Counted from the stretch's first letter, positions 25,544 through 34,287 are shown. The stretch is 41,133 nucleotides of DNA from an uncultured Bacteroidaceae bacterium (GCA_904502185.1 CAJGDX010000007.1:1-41133), one strand, 5' to 3'. Translations and numbers: made by a program. Notes: generated by a model from the letters alone, not told the origin.

Positions 25544-25570
25544 ATGGTCTTGTCGGTAATGTGTGTGAGT

Positions 25571-25599
25571 GGTGCTGTCCTTTGGGCGGTGCCTTTTTT
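25571..25599 (+). terminator. Intrinsic terminator of the acpP-fabF-rnc operon
   Basis: A ten-pair stem including G-U pairs (25571-25580 with 25584-25593), a TTT loop, then six T. It begins 28 bases past the rnc stop. Confidence 0.8.
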
Positions 25600-25951
25600 G
25601 TTATAATTTTACCTGCTGCTTAGTACTCTTTGACTAATTGTGTGAAGTGCAAATAAAAGTAGTTATTTAGACTTTGTCTAAAATAACGGCTATTTGAAAT
25701 CAACAATGGGGTTAATCTCGGGAATCCCACATTTAAAGCGCTGTTTGCGAGGTTTTCAATATATATTCTTAAAGTTTTAACAAAGTTATTAACAAGGTAA
25801 GCTGTTGATAATAAACAAACTAAAAAGTTATTATCATTCTGCAACCTTTCTGAATCCACAAAACGCAAATGGCTGATATTTAATCCCTTGCATTTGCTTT
25901 GAAATTCCAAATATTTTTTCGCTTGCTTTTTATCTTTTTCTTTCAGATATT

Positions 25952-25987
25952 TGCAATGCCGAAGACGATAGGGCGGTGCGTTTTTTT
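25952..25987 (+). terminator. Terminator-like hairpin in the dnaA leader
   Basis: GCAATGCC can pair with GGGCGGTGC (one mismatch, some G-U), followed by seven T and ending about 70 bases before the dnaA ATG. If dnaA is transcribed from further upstream, this is a candidate attenuator; otherwise it may stop read-through from rnc. Confidence 0.35.
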
Positions 25988-26059
25988 GTTTGAAAGTGCA
26001 GCATCGGATTCCCTTATCCTGTCTTATTTTAACAACGAACTTACTGACTGATATTTTTG

Positions 26060-27427
26060 ATGGACTCTCATTTACATACAATGTGGGATAGTTGTTTGCG
26101 CATCATACGTGACAACATCTCGGCAAATGCATTCTCTACCTGGTTTGCAGATATTGTTCCTTTGGAATTTAAGAACAATACTCTGAACATTCAGGTGAAG
26201 AGTCACTTTATATATGAATTTCTCGAGGAGAATTATATAGACCTTCTTCGTACCACGCTTACACGCGTCATTGGTGAGGGTGTAGGTCTTGCCTATACAA
26301 TCCTTGCCGATAAGACAAACGGATTGACTACGGAGATTGAGCCCGAGGCTCGCCCGGTGGCTAATAAGCGTCAGGCGGGGGCAGAAGAGGCTGCGGAGGA
26401 ACTTAACTCAATGCTTATAGGCAAATACACTTTCGATAATTATGTTGAAGGTAGCAGTAACAAGCTTTCGCGTACAGCTGCGGAAAGTGTTGCCATGTTC
26501 CCCGGAAAAACATTCAACCCTCTTTTTATACATGGTGCTTCGGGTGTTGGAAAAACTCACCTTGTGAATGCTATAGGTACAAGAATCAAACAGCTGCATC
26601 CTGGGTTGCGTGTGCTTTATATTTCGGCACATCTTTTCCAGGTACAATATACCGACTCTATTCTCCATAAGAATTTCAACGACTTTATGCGTTTCTATCA
26701 GAGTATTGATATTCTTATTATCGACGATATTCAGGAGATCGCAGGATTGCCCGGTACTCAGAATGCTTTCTTCCACATATTTAATCATCTGCACCTTAAT
26801 GGTAAGCAGCTTATCATGACCTCTGACCGCTCACCTGCTCAGCTGAAGGGCATGGAAGAGCGTCTGATTACCCGCTTCAAGTGGGGCTTGAGCGCTGAGA
26901 TTGAAAAGCCCGATCTCGAACTTCGCAAGAATATTCTTCGCAGCAAGGTTCGTCACGATGGCCTTAAGTTTCCCGAAGAGGTTATCAGTTACATTGCAGA
27001 GCATGTGAATGCCAGCGTTCGTGACCTCGAAGGTATTGTGGTTTCTATCATGGCGCACTCAACCATTCACAATTGCGACATCAACATCCAACTTGTGCAT
27101 AAGATCCTCGGTGGAATCTCTGAGTATGAGAAGGAACCTGTAAGCGTCGATAAGATAGTAAAGACTGTTGCCGATTATTATAATGTAAGTGTTGAAAGTG
27201 TAAATACAAAGTCGCGTAAACGTGAGATTGTGCTTGTTCGTCAGACATCGATGTATCTCGCCAAGAAACATCTTGATCTTTCAACCTCAAAAATAGGTCA
27301 GCAGATTGGTCGACGCGACCATGCAACTGTACTTCATGCATGTAAAACAATTGCAAACCTTCTCGAGACAGATAAGCAGTTCCGTGGAGAGATGTGCGAA
27401 ATTGAGGCTTCGTTGCAGGCCGTATAG
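26060..27427 (+). CDS. dnaA: Chromosomal replication initiator protein DnaA
   Basis: AAA+ initiator that binds DnaA boxes and melts the origin. From the ATG at 26060 it is 455 residues. Domain I (about 1-80, WDSCLRIIRDNISANAFSTWF), a short linker (about 85-115), the AAA+ domain with Walker A GASGVGKT (159-166) and Walker B ILIIDDIQEIAG, then domain IV with the signature GRRDHATVLHACKTI. The TTG one codon upstream is ignored; the ATG aligns with the N terminus of Bacteroides DnaA as I recall it. Followed by a strong terminator, so it is transcribed on its own. Confidence 0.98.
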   Translation: MDSHLHTMWDSCLRIIRDNISANAFSTWFADIVPLEFKNNTLNIQVKSHFIYEFLEENYIDLLRTTLTRVIGEGVGLAYTILADKTNGLTTEIEPEARPVANKRQAGAEEAAEELNSMLIGKYTFDNYVEGSSNKLSRTAAESVAMFPGKTFNPLFIHGASGVGKTHLVNAIGTRIKQLHPGLRVLYISAHLFQVQYTDSILHKNFNDFMRFYQSIDILIIDDIQEIAGLPGTQNAFFHIFNHLHLNGKQLIMTSDRSPAQLKGMEERLITRFKWGLSAEIEKPDLELRKNILRSKVRHDGLKFPEEVISYIAEHVNASVRDLEGIVVSIMAHSTIHNCDINIQLVHKILGGISEYEKEPVSVDKIVKTVADYYNVSVESVNTKSRKREIVLVRQTSMYLAKKHLDLSTSKIGQQIGRRDHATVLHACKTIANLLETDKQFRGEMCEIEASLQAV

Positions 27428-27446
27428 TTTAGAAAATATCAGTTGG

Positions 27447-27500
27447 TATAAAGTTCGCCCCGGTTTGACTTTTCTCAAGCCGGGGCGAACTTTATATTTT
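27447..27500 (+). terminator. dnaA terminator
   Basis: A perfect 17-base stem (27447-27463 with 27480-27496), core CGCCCCGG, with a 16-base loop, then a T-rich run. It starts 20 bases past the dnaA stop. Confidence 0.88.
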
Positions 27501-27731
27501 TGTTTTTGGCGATGAGTGGCTGTTGTCTCATGTTATTTTGTTGTTTTTCCTGTTGGTGTTGCAATGCTCGCAGTTGTCGGTTTTTGGTAACTTTTTTCTG
27601 GTCAGTTTTGTTCGAAAATAATTTTTTGGAAAACTTTTGAATGTCGCTAAAAATATAAATGCTTGTAAATCAATTCGTGTTTGGCTTATTTTGGAAAACT
27701 TTGTATCGGTTGAAAACTTAGAAGGAAAACA

Positions 27732-27763
27732 TTTGCAAGTTACTGAAAAGCTATATATATTTG
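27732..27763 (+). promoter_or_regulatory. Promoter upstream of nrdJ
   Basis: TTTG (27732-27735), 20 bases, TATATTTG (27756-27763). This is the best two-element match in the window. Both elements lie in copies of ATTTGCA. The nearest gene downstream is nrdJ, at about 320 bases. Confidence 0.65.
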
Positions 27764-27775
27764 CACTCACATCAA

Positions 27776-28033
27776 TCAGTCAGATTTTTTTTGCAACACT
27801 AATTTTGCTTTTTCGATAATCTGTCGGCAGGATTCTTGAAAAAGCACGGATTTGTCTTGAATATTGCTCCGGATTGTGCAGAGAACTGCTTTTCCGAATG
27901 TTTTGTTCTTGCAATGTGATGGCTTTTTATCGTAAGAATAGCTATCTATATTGTGCCCTTTACTTAACAGATGGGCTATGTTTTTGAAAGACGAAAGGTA
28001 CAGTGGCTTCAAAGGCGGTTTCGGGTGTTGCAT
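27776..28033 (-). CDS. Unrecognised 85-residue ORF antisense to the nrdJ leader
   Basis: An ATG-started frame of 85 codons, Lys/Ser-rich with three Cys, no signal peptide or membrane segment (starts MQHPKPPLKPLYLSSF, ends KAKLVLQKKSD). I do not recognise it. A minus-strand TACGTTTG (28091-28098) upstream fits the -7 consensus but falls within the nrdJ 5' end, and no -33 TTG is seen. It could be a real small gene, the remnant of one, or chance. It is listed because the gap holds nothing else. Confidence 0.2.
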   Translation of the reverse strand: MQHPKPPLKPLYLSSFKNIAHLLSKGHNIDSYSYDKKPSHCKNKTFGKAVLCTIRSNIQDKSVLFQESCRQIIEKAKLVLQKKSD

Positions 28034-28081
28034 TTAAGGTGATAATTTAAAATAGTAGTAAATTAATAATAGTCTAAAGCT

Positions 28082-30619
28082 GTGGAAAGACAAACGTACA
28101 CTTACGACGAAGCAGTAAAGGCTTCGTTGGAGTATTTTAATGGCGATGAACTCGCCGCACGCGTGTGGGTTAACAAGTATGCTGTAAAGGACTCTTTCGG
28201 TACAATCTACGAAAAGTCACCTGAACAGATGCATTGGCGCATAGCCAATGAGATTGCCCGCGTGGAACAGAAATATGAGAATCCAATGTCGGCACAGGAG
28301 ATATTCGACCTGCTCGACCACTTTAAGTACATCGTTCCTCAGGGTAGTCCCATGACAGGTATCGGTAACGATTTTCAGATTGCATCGTTGTCGAACTGTT
28401 TTGTGATAGGTATTGAAGGTAATGCCGATTCCTATGGTGCAATTATCCGTGTCGACGAAGAGCAGGTGCAGTTGATGAAGAGACGTGGCGGTGTAGGTCA
28501 CGACCTTTCTCACATTCGTCCCAAGGGCACTCCTGTTAAAAACTCAGCCCTCACATCTACCGGCATTGTGCCCTTTATGGAGCGTTACTCAAACTCTACA
28601 CGTGAGGTAGCCCAGGATGGTCGTCGCGGAGCTCTGATGCTCAGTGTCTCAATCAAACACCCCGATGCCGAGGCATTTATCGATGCTAAAATGACAGAGG
28701 GTAAAGTTACTGGTGCCAACGTCTCTGTGAAAATTGACGACGATTTCATGAAGGCTGTTACCGAGAAAACACCTTATACACAGCAGTATCCTATTGTTTC
28801 GGATAATCCCACTCACAAGAAAGAGATAGATGCCAATAAACTTTGGGATAAGATTATTCACAATGCCTGGAAGTCTGCCGAGCCCGGCGTGCTTTTCTGG
28901 GATACCATCATTCGTGAGTCTATCCCCGACTGCTATGCCGACCTCGGTTTCCGCACAGTCTCTACAAACCCCTGTGGCGAGATTCCTCTCTGTCCTTATG
29001 ACTCTTGCCGCTTGTTGGCTCTCAATCTCTTCTCGTATGTAAAAAATCCATTTACTCCCGAAGCAACATTCGACTATGCACTGCTTAAGGAGCATGTGGC
29101 TAAGGCTCAGCGCATAATGGATGACATCATTGATCTCGAGCTTGAGAAGATAGAGGCTATCAAACAGAAGATTGCAAGTGACCCCGAGGGTGAAGAGGTT
29201 AAAGGAGCCGAGAATAAGCTTTGGGAGAAAATATACAACAAGAGCAGCATGGGACGCCGTACGGGTGTAGGTATAACCGCCGAGGGTGACATGCTTGCAG
29301 CTATGGGCTTGCGCTATGGTACGGAGGCTGCTACAGATTTCTCCGAGGAGGTACACAAAACCGTGGCTCTTGCAGCTTACGGTTCATCGGTGAACCTTGC
29401 CAAAGAGCGTGGAGCATTCCCCATTTACGATAGTGAACGTGAGGTAAATAATCCTTTCATCAATCGAATAAAGGAGGCCGACCCTGCTCTCTACGAAGAG
29501 ATGAAACAGTATGGCCGTCGTAACATCGCTTGTCTTACGGTGGCTCCCACTGGTACAGTCAGCATTATGACACAGACAACTTCTGGAATCGAACCTGTAT
29601 TTATGCCTGTTTACAAGCGTCGTCGCAAGGTTAACCCCAACGATGCAGATGTGCACATCGATTTTACAGACGAAAATGGCGATGCTTTCGAGGAGTACGT
29701 AGTATATCACCACAAATTTGTCGAGTGGATGAAGATTAACGGCATCGACACCACCAAACGCTATTCGCAGGTGGAGCTTGACAGCATTGTGGCACGTTCA
29801 CCCTATGCCAAGGCAACATCCAACGACATCGACTGGGTGGCAAAAGTACAGATGCAGGGACGCATACAGAAGTGGGTAGATCACTCGATAAGCGTAACCA
29901 TCAATCTGCCCAATAATGTTGATGAGAAACTGGTTAACGAACTTTATGTGACAGCATGGAAGTCTGGTTGCAAGGGTTGTACAGTATATCGTGACGGCTC
30001 ACGTGCCGGAGTACTGGTGTCTACTGAGAGCAAGGACAGCAAAGGTAAGTCACAGACCGAGGAGATGAAACCTGCAATTACAGAAGTTCGCCCCCGAGTT
30101 CTCGAAGCTGATGTTGTTCGCTTCCAGAATAATAAAGAGAAATGGGTGGCATTCATCGGACTCCTGAATGGTCAGCCCTATGAGATTTTCACCGGTCAGC
30201 AGGACGATGAGGATGGTATCCCCTTGCCTAAGAATGTGACTCACGGTGTTATAATTAAGAGCGTCGATGAGGATGGCAACAAACGCTACGACTTCCAGTT
30301 TGAGAACAAGATTGGCTACAAGACAACCATAGAAGGACTTTCAGAACGTTTCAATCCCGAGTTCTGGAACTATGCGAAACTTATCTCCGGTGTATTGCGC
30401 TACAAAATGCCTATCGAACTTGTGTTGAAACTTGTTTCATCGCTTCAGCTCGACTCGCAAAGCATCAATACATGGAAGAATGGTGTAGAGCGTGCATTGA
30501 AGAGATATATTCAGGATGGTACAACCACCGGCGAGAAATGTCCCAAATGCAAGAATCAGTTGATATTCGAAGAGGGTTGTCTGCATTGTCCCCAGTGTGG
30601 ATATTCAAAATGTGGTTAA
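28082..30619 (+). CDS. nrdJ: Adenosylcobalamin-dependent (class II) ribonucleotide reductase
   Basis: Reduces ribonucleotides to deoxyribonucleotides using a B12-derived radical, which works with or without oxygen. It is 845 residues from a GTG start (GTGGAAAGACAAACG, reading MERQTYTYDEAV). Reductase motifs: Cys106 (SNCFVIG), the GGVGHDLSHIRPKG loop, Asn296/Cys298/Glu300 (NPCGEIPL) for radical chemistry, and PTGTVSIMTQTTSGIEP. The C terminus carries a CxxC...CxxC tail (CPKCKNQLIFEEGCLHCPQC), likely the redox shuttle that re-reduces the active site. It lies between dnaA and folB. Confidence 0.95.
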   Translation: MERQTYTYDEAVKASLEYFNGDELAARVWVNKYAVKDSFGTIYEKSPEQMHWRIANEIARVEQKYENPMSAQEIFDLLDHFKYIVPQGSPMTGIGNDFQIASLSNCFVIGIEGNADSYGAIIRVDEEQVQLMKRRGGVGHDLSHIRPKGTPVKNSALTSTGIVPFMERYSNSTREVAQDGRRGALMLSVSIKHPDAEAFIDAKMTEGKVTGANVSVKIDDDFMKAVTEKTPYTQQYPIVSDNPTHKKEIDANKLWDKIIHNAWKSAEPGVLFWDTIIRESIPDCYADLGFRTVSTNPCGEIPLCPYDSCRLLALNLFSYVKNPFTPEATFDYALLKEHVAKAQRIMDDIIDLELEKIEAIKQKIASDPEGEEVKGAENKLWEKIYNKSSMGRRTGVGITAEGDMLAAMGLRYGTEAATDFSEEVHKTVALAAYGSSVNLAKERGAFPIYDSEREVNNPFINRIKEADPALYEEMKQYGRRNIACLTVAPTGTVSIMTQTTSGIEPVFMPVYKRRRKVNPNDADVHIDFTDENGDAFEEYVVYHHKFVEWMKINGIDTTKRYSQVELDSIVARSPYAKATSNDIDWVAKVQMQGRIQKWVDHSISVTINLPNNVDEKLVNELYVTAWKSGCKGCTVYRDGSRAGVLVSTESKDSKGKSQTEEMKPAITEVRPRVLEADVVRFQNNKEKWVAFIGLLNGQPYEIFTGQQDDEDGIPLPKNVTHGVIIKSVDEDGNKRYDFQFENKIGYKTTIEGLSERFNPEFWNYAKLISGVLRYKMPIELVLKLVSSLQLDSQSINTWKNGVERALKRYIQDGTTTGEKCPKCKNQLIFEEGCLHCPQCGYSKCG

Positions 30620-30654
30620 TAGAGTGACTAAGCAGTAGACACTACATAAATTGA

Positions 30655-30697
30655 GTAAAAGTTGAGATGGGCCCTGTCGGCTTGTCCCAACTTTTAC
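30655..30697 (+). other. Stem-loop between nrdJ and folB
   Basis: GTAAAAGTTG (30655-30664) pairs with CAACTTTTAC (30688-30697), with possible GGG/CCC pairing inside. No T-run follows, so it is a poor intrinsic terminator; it could be a processing or attenuation site between the two genes. Confidence 0.4.
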
Positions 30698-30720
30698 AGT
30701 TAAAGAGAGGTTGTACAAGT

Positions 30721-31089
30721 ATGAAAATAGAATCGTATAAAATAGAACTGAGCAACATGCGCCTCTATGCCTATCATGGTGTGTTGCCGCAGGAGAATGT
30801 GGTGGGTGCATGGTATATTGTCGATCTTACGGTGACGGTTGATAATGTCGACAGCATCAGTAGCGACAATCTTGACTCAACGATAAATTACGCCGCGATT
30901 TATGATGTTGTGCGTGAAGAGATGAAGATTAATTCCAAACTTCTTGAGCATGTTTGCGGACGTATAATGAGCAAGCTGTTTGAACGTTTCTCTTCAATTG
31001 TTGCTGCGGAAATTTCATTGAAAAAGGAGACTCCTCCTCTTGGTGGCGATGGTCTCAGCAGTGCTGTGAGGATAAAGGCTGTAAGGTGA
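30721..31089 (+). CDS. folB: Dihydroneopterin aldolase
   Basis: Folate synthesis: cleaves 7,8-dihydroneopterin to 6-hydroxymethyl-7,8-dihydropterin and glycolaldehyde. From the ATG at 30721 it is 122 residues, the normal family size; the open frame extends to an ATG at 30667, but that lies in the upstream hairpin and adds unrelated residues. Motifs: MRLYAYHGVLPQE, TINYAAIYDVV, LLEHVCGRI and the catalytic-lysine block SLKKETPP (Lys101/Lys102). It is 101 bases after nrdJ, on the same strand. Confidence 0.94.
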   Translation: MKIESYKIELSNMRLYAYHGVLPQENVVGAWYIVDLTVTVDNVDSISSDNLDSTINYAAIYDVVREEMKINSKLLEHVCGRIMSKLFERFSSIVAAEISLKKETPPLGGDGLSSAVRIKAVR

Positions 31090-31125
31090 TTATCCGGCTC
31101 GTTGTGCTAAAAATTATTTCATATA

Positions 31126-31169
31126 AGCAATCAGGCTGTGTCCATGCGGACACAGCCTGATTGCTGTTT
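31126..31169 (+). terminator. folB terminator
   Basis: A perfect 18-base stem (31126-31143 with 31148-31165) with an ATGC loop, then GTTTT. It begins 36 bases past the folB stop. Confidence 0.85.
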
Positions 31170-31277
31170 TGGGGTTGTCTTATCTGAAAATCTGTTCTAT
31201 TTTGACATCAGTTCGTTCGATATGAGAATTATCGGTAGATTAAAAAAGTTTATATCCTCAATCAACAGAATCAACAA

Positions 31278-31308
31278 CCCCCGAAAGTCATAAAAAAACT
31301 TTCGGGGG
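31278..31308 (-). terminator. Terminator of the fucosidase gene
   Basis: An 11-base stem (CCCCCGAAAGT, 31278-31288, with 31298-31308) with a nine-base loop, 20 bases past the stop at 31329. Confidence 0.8.
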
Positions 31309-31328
31309 CATATCATATACAACTTGCT

Positions 31329-33179
31329 CTATTTAACTATTACTCCAAATTCTGCAACAGAGAATGTGCTGCCATTGTCTGTTGTTTCCAATGGTTCCAG
31401 TCGCAGATAACGCACCGAATGGCTTTGTCCGAATCTTACATTCTGTGCTATCGGGTTGTTGCGGATATTTTCAAACTCTCTGTCGCCCTCCATCTGCTGC
31501 CAATTTTCTCCGTCAGTGCTGATGGCAACGCGATATTTGGTTATTGTGCCGGCTGCATTCACGTTGTTGGCAGGGATGTATGAAAAACCTAAAATATTGA
31601 GCTGCTGTCCCAAGTCTATTGTCAAGGGTTGCATGTCGCTGCTTATCCACAGGGTTTCAATATCATTGTCAAGCATTTTCCGTCCGTTGCTGCCGGCAAC
31701 TTCCCATGCCGACGATGAAATATGCTCTTTCTGAATAGCGCTGTTGTCGCCAAGTTCGGGGCAGTGGAACAATCCTATACGCAGAATATTCGCCTCTCGG
31801 CGGCTTTCGTTTATAATTACTCTTACCTTCTCAGCAGTTGTCGCGGGGAAACGTAGCAGACGTTTGTAGCCAATGGTTGTACCCTTACCGACAGCAATCC
31901 ACTGTCCGTCGATGAGCAGTTCCACGGTGAAGCTTTCTACTCTCTGTCCTTTGGAAATATCCTCTTGCAGCATCACGCAGTTTATCTTTGCGCCGCTCTG
32001 AATATCTCTGCTGCACTCTTCTCCTGCAGCCAGTGTGACAACTTTGTTGCCGTTGATGGCGTAATCCTGTGCAAAGGCATTGCTTATGTAGTCGCCGAAC
32101 TCCTTAAGACGCACCGAGTCGATGGGGTGTACCTTGCCCTCAAGTGTGGGAGGGATGTTGAGCAGCAGCGATGAGTTGCTGCCCACTGAAGAGAAGTAGA
32201 TGTCTACAAGGTTTTTAAGCGAGCGTACGTATTGATTCTGGCTCTCATGGTAGAACCATCCCGGACGTATCGAAACGTCAGTCTCCGATGCGTACCAGAA
32301 AAGTTCTTTTGCTTTTGATATAAGCTCGCGGCTGCCAAGGTCGCGGGTTGTTTCATCGATGTTCAGTTCGCTGCGCAGAGTGCCCGAGTTTGCATAAACC
32401 TTTGGCGCAAGCGGTGTTACATTCCACTCCGATTCGCGTCCTTTGCCACTCTCGTTGCCTACCCAGCGTACGTCGTCGCCGCAGATGGCTGTCACTGCAT
32501 CGGGTTGTAGTTTGTGTATGGTGGCTGTCACTGCCTCCCAGTCGTACACCTGCACCTTGCCGTTGGGGCCTTCGCCGCAAGCACCGTCGAACCACACTTC
32601 GCTCACCTCGCCGTAGTTTGTCAGAAGCTCGGTAAGTTGGTTGATGAAGTATTCGTTATATTTCGGTGAGTCGCCGTAGCTGGGAGCGTTTCTGTCCCAT
32701 GGCGACAAATATACTCCGAATTTTATGCCGTGGCGGGCGCATGCTTCGCTTATCTCCTTCACAACATCGCCTTTGTACGGAGAATTCTTTACGCTGTGTT
32801 CTGTGAATTTGGAGGGCCACAGACAGAATCCATCGTGGTGCTTGCAGGTGAGAATTATCAGTTTGAATCCTCCTGCCTTTAACGATTTTACTATCTGGTC
32901 GGCATCGAAAGCAGTGGGGTTGAACAGTTCGGGTGACTCCTTGCCGTCGCCCCATTCACGATTGGTGTAGGTGTTTATTCCATAGTGGAGAAAGGCTGTC
33001 AACTCCATCTGTTGCCACTCAAGCTGGTTACGGGTTGGGGTTACCCGTGCCGCAATGTCTATTATCTCTTCGCTTGTGGCTCCTTGCGGAATGATGGCGT
33101 GTTTCTCAAAATATTGCTCGTTGCTGCCTGCGCACGAAAGCAGGATGGAGAGCAGCGATGGTATGATGATTTTTTTCAT
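31329..33179 (-). CDS. GH29 alpha-L-fucosidase lipoprotein with C-terminal F5/8-type domains
   Basis: Surface or periplasmic glycosidase that removes terminal alpha-L-fucose from host or plant glycans. From the ATG at 33179 it is 616 residues with a lipoprotein signal (SLLSILLSCAGS, Cys16); the frame is open to 33254, but that extension precedes the signal. GH29 core: FLHYGINTYTNREWGDG, CKHHDGFCLWPS, FGVYLSPWDRN and the likely nucleophile Asp198 in VWFDGACGEG. The C-terminal part (about 400-616) reads as one or two discoidin-like (CBM32-type) domains ending LRLEPLE...FSVAEFGVIVK. No SusC/SusD pair or other glycosidase is nearby, so it is not part of a visible polysaccharide locus. Linkage preference cannot be read from sequence. 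Confidence 0.92.
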   Translation of the reverse strand: MKKIIIPSLLSILLSCAGSNEQYFEKHAIIPQGATSEEIIDIAARVTPTRNQLEWQQMELTAFLHYGINTYTNREWGDGKESPELFNPTAFDADQIVKSLKAGGFKLIILTCKHHDGFCLWPSKFTEHSVKNSPYKGDVVKEISEACARHGIKFGVYLSPWDRNAPSYGDSPKYNEYFINQLTELLTNYGEVSEVWFDGACGEGPNGKVQVYDWEAVTATIHKLQPDAVTAICGDDVRWVGNESGKGRESEWNVTPLAPKVYANSGTLRSELNIDETTRDLGSRELISKAKELFWYASETDVSIRPGWFYHESQNQYVRSLKNLVDIYFSSVGSNSSLLLNIPPTLEGKVHPIDSVRLKEFGDYISNAFAQDYAINGNKVVTLAAGEECSRDIQSGAKINCVMLQEDISKGQRVESFTVELLIDGQWIAVGKGTTIGYKRLLRFPATTAEKVRVIINESRREANILRIGLFHCPELGDNSAIQKEHISSSAWEVAGSNGRKMLDNDIETLWISSDMQPLTIDLGQQLNILGFSYIPANNVNAAGTITKYRVAISTDGENWQQMEGDREFENIRNNPIAQNVRFGQSHSVRYLRLEPLETTDNGSTFSVAEFGVIVK

Positions 33180-33216
33180 ATTCGTATAGTTTGTACGTGT
33201 TGTGTGATAAGCAACA

Positions 33217-33258
33217 AAGGTTGCCGGGCTGTAATCAGACAGCGGTACCGGCAACCTT
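33217..33258 (-). terminator. korB terminator
   Basis: Stem AAGGTTGCCGG (33217-33227) with CCGGCAACCTT (33248-33258), continued inside by GCTGT/ACAGC with a small bulge. It starts 21 bases past the korB stop. Confidence 0.8.
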
Positions 33259-33279
33259 ATGTTTTATGTCGAGGCTGGA

Positions 33280-34284
33280 CTACTTTATCTCCCAGGTCTC
33301 GTTGGTGGCGAGAAGTTCCGCAAAATTGTGATATTTCTTCATCTGCTTAACCTCTTCAATCTGCTCGTAAATAGAGTCGTTGTATGTAGGAGCATCAACG
33401 TCTCTGATTACACCGAGGGCGATGGGGAAGTCCGGTCCTTGCATCAGCGCCAGCTTCAGGTGCAGTGTGGTGTCGGCGCAGTGTGCATCGTGTACGAGAA
33501 TATCCTTTTCGGTAATTCCATTCTCGCCAATCTTTACAACCTTCAAGCCGAATCCCTCCTGCATAAGACCATATTCGTTGTTCTCTCCGAATATCATGGG
33601 TTTGCCATGTACCAAGTGGATTGAGTTCTTAGCGCGACCCTCTTTGTTGTATACGCTTTCGTGTGTGCCGTTGTTGAAGATGACACAATTCTGCAATACC
33701 TCTGTCACTGCGGCACCTTTGTGCTGCGCAGCAGCCTTAAGACATTCGATTGCTACGGGCATATCTGTTGCGACGCAACGTGCAAAGAAACGTCCGCGCG
33801 CGCCGAAGCAAAGCTCTGCGGGTGTGAAGGGGTCCTCAACTGTACCGTAGGGCGATGACTTGCTGACGAATCCGCGTGCCGATGTGGGCGAGTATTGTCC
33901 CTTTGTCAATCCGTAAATGCGGTTGTTCAGCAAAATCATGTTCAGGTCGATGTTGCGTCTTACTGCATGTATGAAGTGGTTACCGCCAATGGCAAGACCA
34001 TCGCCGTCGCCTGATACCTGCCATACGGTCAGTTCGGGGTTGGCGATTTTAACGCCGGTGGCAATGGCTGCCGCACGTCCGTGGATGGTGTGGAAACCGT
34101 ATGTGTTCATGTAGTAGGGCAGACGTGATGAGCATCCGATACCCGAAATTACTGCTGTCATGTGGGGAGCGATTCCCAATTCGCTCATTGCCTTGTGCAG
34201 CGCACCCAGGAATGAGTGGTCGCCACATCCCGGACACCAACGTGGCTGTCCGAATTTAAAATCTTGTACTGTATATTCGCTCAT
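33280..34284 (-). CDS. korB: 2-oxoacid:ferredoxin oxidoreductase, beta subunit (KorB type)
   Basis: Thiamine-diphosphate subunit of a 2-oxoacid (probably 2-oxoglutarate) ferredoxin oxidoreductase; makes acyl-CoA, CO2 and reduced ferredoxin, or runs in reverse. The 334 residues include WCPGCGDH (Cys17, Cys20) and GIGCSSR (Cys51), candidate iron-sulfur ligands, and the thiamine-diphosphate/magnesium motif GDGDGLAIGGNHF...NMILLNN (from about 92). It starts 3 bases after korA, so the subunits are co-translated. Substrate is inferred from the KorAB-type architecture. Confidence 0.93.
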   Translation of the reverse strand: MSEYTVQDFKFGQPRWCPGCGDHSFLGALHKAMSELGIAPHMTAVISGIGCSSRLPYYMNTYGFHTIHGRAAAIATGVKIANPELTVWQVSGDGDGLAIGGNHFIHAVRRNIDLNMILLNNRIYGLTKGQYSPTSARGFVSKSSPYGTVEDPFTPAELCFGARGRFFARCVATDMPVAIECLKAAAQHKGAAVTEVLQNCVIFNNGTHESVYNKEGRAKNSIHLVHGKPMIFGENNEYGLMQEGFGLKVVKIGENGITEKDILVHDAHCADTTLHLKLALMQGPDFPIALGVIRDVDAPTYNDSIYEQIEEVKQMKKYHNFAELLATNETWEIK

Positions 34285-34287
34285 GGT

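Larger units (their letters stand above)
25544..26059 (+). other. AT-rich region upstream of dnaA; possible origin or dnaA control region
   Basis: A 516-base gap with the rnc terminator at its start and no gene I can support. It contains DnaA-box-like sites TTATTAACA (25786-25794) and TGTTGATAA (25803-25811, reverse orientation), each 8 of 9 to TTATNCACA, and GAATCCACA (25852-25860, 7 of 9). A terminator-like hairpin with a T-run lies near the end. No perfect TAnnTTTG box is seen for dnaA. The minus strand is free of stops for 153 codons but has no ATG. Confidence 0.4.
27428..28081 (+). other. Long gap between dnaA and nrdJ: dnaA terminator, strong promoter, about 310-base nrdJ leader
   Basis: 654 bases with no recognised gene. 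The dnaA terminator is at 27447-27500. A promoter at 27732-27763 points at nrdJ and predicts a leader of about 310 bases. I looked for a cobalamin-riboswitch B12 box, suitable for a B12-dependent reductase, and for paired NrdR boxes, and found neither. An 85-codon ORF runs antisense across the leader. Confidence 0.5.

Noticed and set aside
27770..28081. Cobalamin riboswitch or paired NrdR boxes in the nrdJ leader
   Set aside because: No B12-box-like conserved core and no pair of NrdR-type 16-base sites at the expected spacing could be found by eye.
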